Source: JBJKSO01 sp046703825
GTDB lineage: Bacteria > Chloroflexota > Dormibacteria > Aeolococcales > Bog-877
Reading direction: 5' to 3'
DNA length: 64,000 nucleotides
Assembly (NCBI GenBank): GCA_046703825.1
Contig: JBJKSO010000075.1
Location: 27,059 to 91,058 of the forward strand
A program made the translations under genes and the position numbers. Shown here in pieces: positions 59,275-64,000 of this stretch; the stretch's first letter is position 1, and every line of letters starts with the position of its first letter. The notes beneath the pieces were generated by a model. It was not told where the DNA came from and did no database searches. It saw nothing but the letters and a program-made list of their open reading frames with translations.

Positions 59275-61377
59275 TCAGGGCAAGGCGCCGTTCAGCGATG
59301 CGGCCCGTACCAGTTCCCGGAGATCGTGGCGCCGGGGCGCCAGCAGCAGCAGCTGGCGGTAGACGCTGAGCGCCTCGTCATCGTCACCCTGAGCCCTAAG
59401 CAGGCGGGCTACGAACTCCGTCCAGACCGGTGCCAGCTTGGCGTCCTTGCGCTCGGCGGCGATGGCCGCGATCGCCCAGCAAGCCCGCTGGCAGGGCGGC
59501 GCCGCCAGAACCGCCGAAGCAAGACAGCTGAGGCTTACATCTGGTCTTAGCGACCCGATCTCCTCCCCGACCAGGCAGGCGAGTCCGGAGGCTTGCTCGC
59601 CGCCCCACACCTGGGTGGCCTGCAGCGCGGCGGCGGCGGCCTCGTCCAGCTCGCCCGCCTCCACGAGCGCCTTCACCAGCACGGACACCTCCTCCAGGCT
59701 CGGGGCCACCGGCTTCTCCTTGGCGGACTCCAGGGCTCGGCGGGCTGCACCCCGGTCGGTGCGCTCGGAGAAGAGGGCGCGAGCCGCAGCAGTTATCTCC
59801 TCGAGCAATGGGATCATCTCGCTCCGCCGCGCCTCGATCCGGCGCTGGCGCGCCTGCTGCTCTCGGGGCGAGAGTCTCATGGTCCAGCCCCGAACGCTCC
59901 GTGGTGCCGGCCCGGGCTCATTTGTCCCCGGGCGGCGGGGCGGCGGTGCCACCTCATCCACCGCCGGCGACGCGAGCTTTTCATCTGCGGGTGGCGCCTC
60001 GGCGCGCACGACAACTCCCTGGTCGGGCTCCCGTTCGGAGGGGTCAAAGCCCCAAAGGGGTGATTCCACCGCGGTTTCCTGGTGGTGGGGCCGCATCGCC
60101 GCGGGCGCCGCTGCATCACGCGGCGGCGCCGGCGGCTTACGGCCGGGGTCTGTCGCCAGGGCTTCCGCGCCGGTGGAGGAATCCTCCGGGGCAAGTGTCG
60201 GCGGCTCTCCCGGGACACCGACAGAAGCGGTCTCGACGGCGGTGCGTACGTCTGCGGCGGCGCCGGGGTCCTCGCCACCTGGAGATGCTGGTTGCGGACG
60301 CGCAGAGTCCGGGGTGGCTACCTCAGATTCCGATAGTTCCGCCGTCTCCCGGGGGAGACCCCAAGACGATGAGGACTCCGGACGTACGGTCGCACGGCTG
60401 TCACCCCAGACCGGCTTCGGCGGAAGCGGGGATGCCGACGCCGCCTCTTCTGGCATCCAGCCCGGGGCGTCGCCTTCCAGGGCCTCAGGGCTGGCGGCTG
60501 GGGACCCGAAGAGGGCTAGGCCATCGCCGCTCGGGTCCACGGCCGGCCATGCGTCGGCGTTCTGGGCATTGCTGGCGCTTGCATCCGGCGGACTCGCGAA
60601 GGGGTCGTCGTCTGCGGGCGCAGGGCCACCGGAACCAGCTTCGATGATGAACGTGGGGCCCTCGATCGCCGGATCGGGCGCGTCCGAAGTCGCCGCCCAG
60701 GGGAAGGCGGTCTCGTCCGCTGGCGCAATCGGTTGACTGACTCCGACCGCATCGGTGGCCGACGAACCGAGGATCCAGGCGTCCGATGCGAGCGACTCGA
60801 GTCCCGCTTTCGCGGGCGTCGCGAGTTCGTCGTCCGCCAAACCGGCACCGGTTCCGGGCTGGTCCGGGCCTCCCGAGCCATCCTCCGCGGCCTGGGAGCC
60901 GCCGGGGTTCGCAGCAGCACCGGCTTGGCCCCAAGGGCTGTCGGCCCAGGGATCGGCCACTGGCGGCGCCGGCTGCGGGGTGCCCAGCCGGGGATCGATC
61001 ACTTCCTCCCCCGGCAGCGGTTGCGATACAGACTCCGGTTCGGCCGGCGCCGCCGGACCGCCCATCGAGCGCACCTCCTCCTCGGTGGCCAGCAACAATA
61101 GATGCTCGTACATAGAGCGGTTCATGCGCCGCTGAAGCTGGGCGGCGGACTCCGGGTAGCCAGCTTCGACGACCCGGCCCACGAGAGCGTCCGCGAGCGC
61201 TGTCAGTCCTGCCTCGCTGCCGCCCCCTTCGAATTCGGACAGCGCCTGGGCGATCACGGCCGGCAGCTCAGGCACCCCGGGCGCAACCTCGCGCGCGGCC
61301 ACCTGCCAGGAGCGGCCCAGGTCCTTCAGAGCCTGGGGCAGAGCTGGGCCGACCTCGGCCAGGCTTTCTTCTGGCAT
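59275..61377 (-). CDS. Large, mostly disordered protein with helical ends
   Basis: 700 residues from the ATG at 61377; longer in-frame readings enter the divergent formyltransferase region. The first ~130 residues are helical and acidic (GPALPQALKDLGRSWQVAAR, AAQLQRRMNRSMYEHLLLLA). The middle ~370 residues are Pro/Ala/Ser/Glu/Asp-rich with recurring Trp (PWADSPWGQAG, AFPWAATSD), as in disordered tethers. The last ~170 residues are basic then helical, ending in a TPR-like repeat (DDEALSVYRQLLLLAPRR). No family recognised. A scaffold or adaptor role is a guess; no enzyme motif is present. Confidence 0.7.
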   Translation of the reverse strand: MPEESLAEVGPALPQALKDLGRSWQVAAREVAPGVPELPAVIAQALSEFEGGGSEAGLTALADALVGRVVEAGYPESAAQLQRRMNRSMYEHLLLLATEEEVRSMGGPAAPAEPESVSQPLPGEEVIDPRLGTPQPAPPVADPWADSPWGQAGAAANPGGSQAAEDGSGGPDQPGTGAGLADDELATPAKAGLESLASDAWILGSSATDAVGVSQPIAPADETAFPWAATSDAPDPAIEGPTFIIEAGSGGPAPADDDPFASPPDASASNAQNADAWPAVDPSGDGLALFGSPAASPEALEGDAPGWMPEEAASASPLPPKPVWGDSRATVRPESSSSWGLPRETAELSESEVATPDSARPQPASPGGEDPGAAADVRTAVETASVGVPGEPPTLAPEDSSTGAEALATDPGRKPPAPPRDAAAPAAMRPHHQETAVESPLWGFDPSEREPDQGVVVRAEAPPADEKLASPAVDEVAPPPRRPGTNEPGPAPRSVRGWTMRLSPREQQARQRRIEARRSEMIPLLEEITAAARALFSERTDRGAARRALESAKEKPVAPSLEEVSVLVKALVEAGELDEAAAAALQATQVWGGEQASGLACLVGEEIGSLRPDVSLSCLASAVLAAPPCQRACWAIAAIAAERKDAKLAPVWTEFVARLLRAQGDDDEALSVYRQLLLLAPRRHDLRELVRAASLNGALP

Positions 61378-61476
61378 CTCCAGCTGAGTTTGACAGCGGC
61401 CGGCGGCAGGAGCGTCTCGCCCACTAAACGAATTCGTGACGGTGCCCGAACCTTCGGCTACGACCGCGCCGCTAGC

Positions 61477-62508
61477 ATGGCCCGAGTGGGCCTCACCCAA
61501 CCGCTGATCCGCCGGCCCCCCCGAAGTCTCTGGCTGACCCAGACCGGCGACTGGCTTTGGAGCAAGCCTTCCTTCAGGATGGTGCCCGATCTCGTGATCC
61601 CGTTCGCCCCCAGCGAACGAGCGCGCAAACCGACCGCGGGGGCGCCGCGGATCGCTTTTGCGGGGTTCCCCTCGGACTACAGCCTGGCCTTCCTGCTGAG
61701 CCTGCTGGAGGCCGACGTCGAGCTGGTCGGGCTCGTGACCAGCCTGGGCGCCAACCCCGCGATAGTGGGCGAGAACGCTTTATCCCAGATCGCAGATCAC
61801 CTCGGAATCCCGCTGCTGCGCCTGGCCCGCGTCAACGAATACGACTCGATCGTAGCCATGCGCAGGCTCAACGCCGATCTGTTCCTGGTCGCCAGCTTCG
61901 ATCAGATCCTGCATGAGCGGGCGCTTCGTCTGCCGGCTTTGGGCTGGCTCAACGTCCACCCGTCGCTCCTGCCGAAGTACCGGGGACCGGAGCCGGTCTA
62001 CTGGGCGCTGGTCAACGGCGAGGAGCAAAGCGGGGTCAGCATGCAGCGGCTGGCCCGGGAGATCGACGCCGGTCCGCTGATCCTCCAGCGCTCGGCCCCC
62101 GTACTTCCTGACGACACCGCCGGGACGCTCACCCGTCGCCTCTGCCAGCTGGGCGCGGAAGCGCTGGGCGAGGGGATTGGGCTGATGCTCCGCGGAGCAC
62201 CTGGAACCGCCATGGAACTGGCGACCGGCTCCTACTACACCTCGGTGCGTCACGAGCGCATCGACCGGGTTAGCTCTGCACTGGTCGCCGAGCGGATGGT
62301 GCGAGCCGGCAACCCCAACATGCTGGCGGCGGCGCAAGTGGACGGCAGGCTCGCCTATGTGCTCCGAGCCCGTCTAGTGGCATCCGGCGGCCCGAGCGAC
62401 AGCCGCCGTCTGCACTTCCAAGACGGGGACCTGCTCCTGGAGGAGACCGAGGAGCGCTGCGGCTGTCACCACGCCGAGGCGGTGGGGCGCTGCCCTCACG
62501 ACCGTTAG
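61477..62508 (+). CDS. Formyltransferase-family protein (Fmt/sugar formyltransferase fold)
   Basis: 343 residues from the ATG at 61477 (GTG 61486 and ATG 61579 are alternatives). The N10-formyl-THF-dependent core shows APRIAFAGFPSDYSLAFLLSL, the catalytic Asn-His in LNVHPSLLPKYRGPEPVYWAL and the Asp in LAREIDAGPLI, the N-H-D triad. A ~55-residue N-terminal extension and a C-terminal tail with a Cys/His cluster (ERCGCHHAEAVGRC) are unusual. It could act on an amino-sugar or amino acid rather than Met-tRNA. Divergent from the disordered-protein gene; fdhD follows 48 bp later. Confidence 0.82.
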   Translation: MARVGLTQPLIRRPPRSLWLTQTGDWLWSKPSFRMVPDLVIPFAPSERARKPTAGAPRIAFAGFPSDYSLAFLLSLLEADVELVGLVTSLGANPAIVGENALSQIADHLGIPLLRLARVNEYDSIVAMRRLNADLFLVASFDQILHERALRLPALGWLNVHPSLLPKYRGPEPVYWALVNGEEQSGVSMQRLAREIDAGPLILQRSAPVLPDDTAGTLTRRLCQLGAEALGEGIGLMLRGAPGTAMELATGSYYTSVRHERIDRVSSALVAERMVRAGNPNMLAAAQVDGRLAYVLRARLVASGGPSDSRRLHFQDGDLLLEETEERCGCHHAEAVGRCPHDR

Positions 62509-62556
62509 CCCCTCTCCCAACGACCGGTAGGAAGATCGGCGCAGTAGGATCCGCCC

Positions 62557-63444
62557 GTGGAGGCCTTAGGCCGTGGCGCCAAGCAACGGGTCGGGGTTGT
62601 CCGCCTGCGGGACTCGCTCGCTAATCCGGCTCAGGACGAGGTGGCCAGGGAGGAGGCGCTCCAGCTTAGCCTCGATGGCCACCCGCTGGCGCTGCTGCTG
62701 CGGACACCGGGTAGCGACGTCCAGCTGGCGGTGGGGCTGCTCCACGCCGAGCGGGCGATTAACTCCGCCGCCGACATCGCCGAGGTCCGGGTGGCAGCGA
62801 GCGGCCAGAGGGACTTCGAGGGGCTCGGGATAGTAGTCCGCCCCATCGCGGAAGCGGAGAATCTCGTGGACGTGCATCTGAGGCGGCCGCCGCCCCCGGG
62901 CAAGCTGGGTTGGCAGCACGCACTGCCATCGTCGAGCGCATGCGGCATCTGCGGCACCGCCACCCTGGAGGCGCTCCAGCAGGTGCAGGCCCCCGTCAGC
63001 AGTTCTGCCTGCTGGACCCCCGACTACCTCTACAGGCTTCCCGACGTGCTCCTGCAGGCGCAGCGGGTCTTCCACTCGACCGGTGGCCTGCACGCGGCGG
63101 GCCTGCTGGTGGGGCCCACGGTCGAGATGCGGGTGGCGGAGGATGTCGGCCGCCACAACGCGGTGGACAAACTGTTGGGCGGCGCCCTGCTCCGGGGGGA
63201 GCTGCCGCTGGATCAAGCCTGCCTTGTGGTCAGTGGCCGAGCCGGATTCGAGATCGTCCAGAAGGCGGCCGCCGCCGGAGTGCCGCTGGTGGCCTCAATC
63301 TCCGCTCCCTCCTCGCTCGCGGTCCAGGTGGCCGACGCCACCGGGGTGACGCTGGTGGGGTTCCTACGGGGGAGGCGGGGCAACATTTACTCCCACCCGG
63401 AGAGGCTGCAGGTTCGCTCGGAGACCGCGGTTGTGGCGGTGTAG
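62557..63444 (+). CDS. fdhD: FdhD, formate dehydrogenase accessory sulfurtransferase
   Basis: 295 residues from the GTG at 62557. FdhD moves sulfur from IscS to the molybdenum cofactor of formate dehydrogenase. The catalytic Cys-x-x-Cys lies in SSACGICGTATLEAL, and the later RHNAVDKLLGGAL and VSGRAGFEIVQKAA elements complete the family. Followed six bases later by mobA on the same strand, which fits a molybdoenzyme maturation unit. No formate dehydrogenase gene lies in this window. Confidence 0.93.
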   Translation: MEALGRGAKQRVGVVRLRDSLANPAQDEVAREEALQLSLDGHPLALLLRTPGSDVQLAVGLLHAERAINSAADIAEVRVAASGQRDFEGLGIVVRPIAEAENLVDVHLRRPPPPGKLGWQHALPSSSACGICGTATLEALQQVQAPVSSSACWTPDYLYRLPDVLLQAQRVFHSTGGLHAAGLLVGPTVEMRVAEDVGRHNAVDKLLGGALLRGELPLDQACLVVSGRAGFEIVQKAAAAGVPLVASISAPSSLAVQVADATGVTLVGFLRGRRGNIYSHPERLQVRSETAVVAV

Positions 63445-63449
63445 TCTCG

Positions 63450-64000
63450 GTGCGAAGCGCCCTGTTGATCCTCGCCGGCGGCTCCAGCACCAGAATGGGC
63501 CGGAGCAAGCCCGTCATTCCCTTCCCCGGCCCCAACGACCCGCCGCTGATCGAGCGCACCTACCGAACCCTCTCCCCGCTCGTGGAGCAGACGTTCGTGG
63601 TGGGTCCCGACGGATTCGGGCTGCCGTGCCCGCGGCTCGCCGACGATCCCCGCTACCCAGGGCCGCTAGGTGGCCTGGTGGCTGGCCTGGCTGGCTGCGG
63701 TGCCGAGCTGGCGCTGGTCTGCGCGGCCGACCTCCCCTTCCCCAGCTCCGCCCTGGCAGCCGACCTGCTTCGCCGGCTGGGGACCGGAAAGCACCTGGCG
63801 GCAGTGCCCGAGCGCGCCGGCCGGCTCGAGCCCCTGTTCGCCGCCTACCGCAGTGGGGCCGCGGCCGCACTCGGGCACGGGGCGCCGCTGGGCGGCGACG
63901 CCGGCAGCCGGGGGCCTTCGCTCCAGGCGAGTCTGCGGCGACTGCCGCTCCAGGTGGTGCCGGAGGTCGAGTGGTCGAAGCTCGACCCCACCGGAGCCAG
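63450..64000 (+). CDS. mobA: Molybdenum cofactor guanylyltransferase (MobA), C-terminus off the window
   Basis: About 183 residues are visible from the GTG at 63450. MobA links GMP to molybdopterin to give MGD, needed by FdhD-dependent enzymes. The nucleotidyltransferase signature LAGGSSTRMGRSKP opens the protein, and the magnesium-binding region LVCAADLPFPSS follows, with RLEPLFAAYR near residue 130. Directly after fdhD, so co-expressed. The reading frame is still open at base 64000. Confidence 0.88.
   Translation, partial: MRSALLILAGGSSTRMGRSKPVIPFPGPNDPPLIERTYRTLSPLVEQTFVVGPDGFGLPCPRLADDPRYPGPLGGLVAGLAGCGAELALVCAADLPFPSSALAADLLRRLGTGKHLAAVPERAGRLEPLFAAYRSGAAAALGHGAPLGGDAGSRGPSLQASLRRLPLQVVPEVEWSKLDPTGA

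Noticed and set aside
1..64000. CRISPR arrays, insertion sequences, integrases and phage genes
   Set aside because: No direct-repeat array, transposase or integrase motif was recognised on either strand, and the two tRNA genes show no adjacent integrase or duplicated end.

Overview
This is a 64 kb, GC-rich (by eye about two-thirds G+C) bacterial chromosomal segment. It is densely packed with short or overlapping gene junctions and uses GTG and TTG starts often. No rRNA, phage, IS element, plasmid or CRISPR sequence was recognised. The gene set suggests an uncultivated Terrabacteria lineage such as Chloroflexota/Dormibacterota or a deep actinobacterial relative: a YerC/TrpR-type regulator in front of the histidine genes, TrpB2, a methylmalonate-semialdehyde dehydrogenase/omega-transaminase pair, a MrfAB-like helicase/nuclease pair and a lipobox lipoprotein. 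This placement is inference from gene content only.

Layout. 1-7.4 kb (minus strand): exopolysaccharide/O-antigen-like locus with a nucleotidyltransferase (cut by the window edge), polyprenyl-phosphate sugar transferase, Wzx-type flippase, Wzy/WaaL-type polymerase or ligase, trpS and a membrane family 2 glycosyltransferase; a flippase-like membrane protein diverges from it. 8.6-13.4 kb: Ada, CDP-alcohol phosphatidyltransferase, an unknown protein, a MarR regulator, a DUF1801 protein and tRNA-Arg(CCT). 13.4-21.1 kb: a complete histidine pathway. hisA and a PHP-type histidinol phosphatase run leftward; yerC-hisG-hisDC(fused)-hisB-hisH-hisF-hisIE run rightward. The divergent control region carries a CTAG-N4-CTAG site with the same spacing as the Escherichia coli trp operator. 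21.6-28.5 kb: DinB-like, toroid-fold and VOC-DinB genes (the last with an apparent frameshift at a 7-base homopolymer), an LLM-class oxidoreductase and aminopeptidase N. 28.5-43.4 kb: amino-acid and amine metabolism: omega-transaminase plus MMSDH, aldo/keto reductase, TrpB2, MFS transporter, glutamine-synthetase-like ligase, class II amidotransferase, AhpD-like protein, FluG-type amidohydrolase, APC permease and a Cys/Met-metabolism PLP enzyme.

43.4-50.2 kb holds the most unusual genes. One is a two-gene PEP-synthase/rifampin-phosphotransferase-like enzyme, split and rearranged, with a cyclic-nucleotide-binding domain on the ATP-grasp half. A BrkB-like membrane protein follows. Next is a membrane protein whose two three-helix halves are separated by eight peptidoglycan-binding-like repeats, immediately downstream of a hemerythrin gene. 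50.4-54.8 kb: tRNA-Gly(GCC), the MrfB/MrfA-like pair and a lipoprotein. 55.2-59.1 kb: a small coupled regulator/SRPBCC pair with a palindromic operator candidate, a DUF421 protein, a membrane-anchored HtrA protease and an unknown protein. 59.3-64 kb: a 700-residue largely disordered protein, a formyltransferase, fdhD and a truncated mobA (molybdoenzyme maturation).

All identifications come from reading translated sequence for family motifs; no database search was run.
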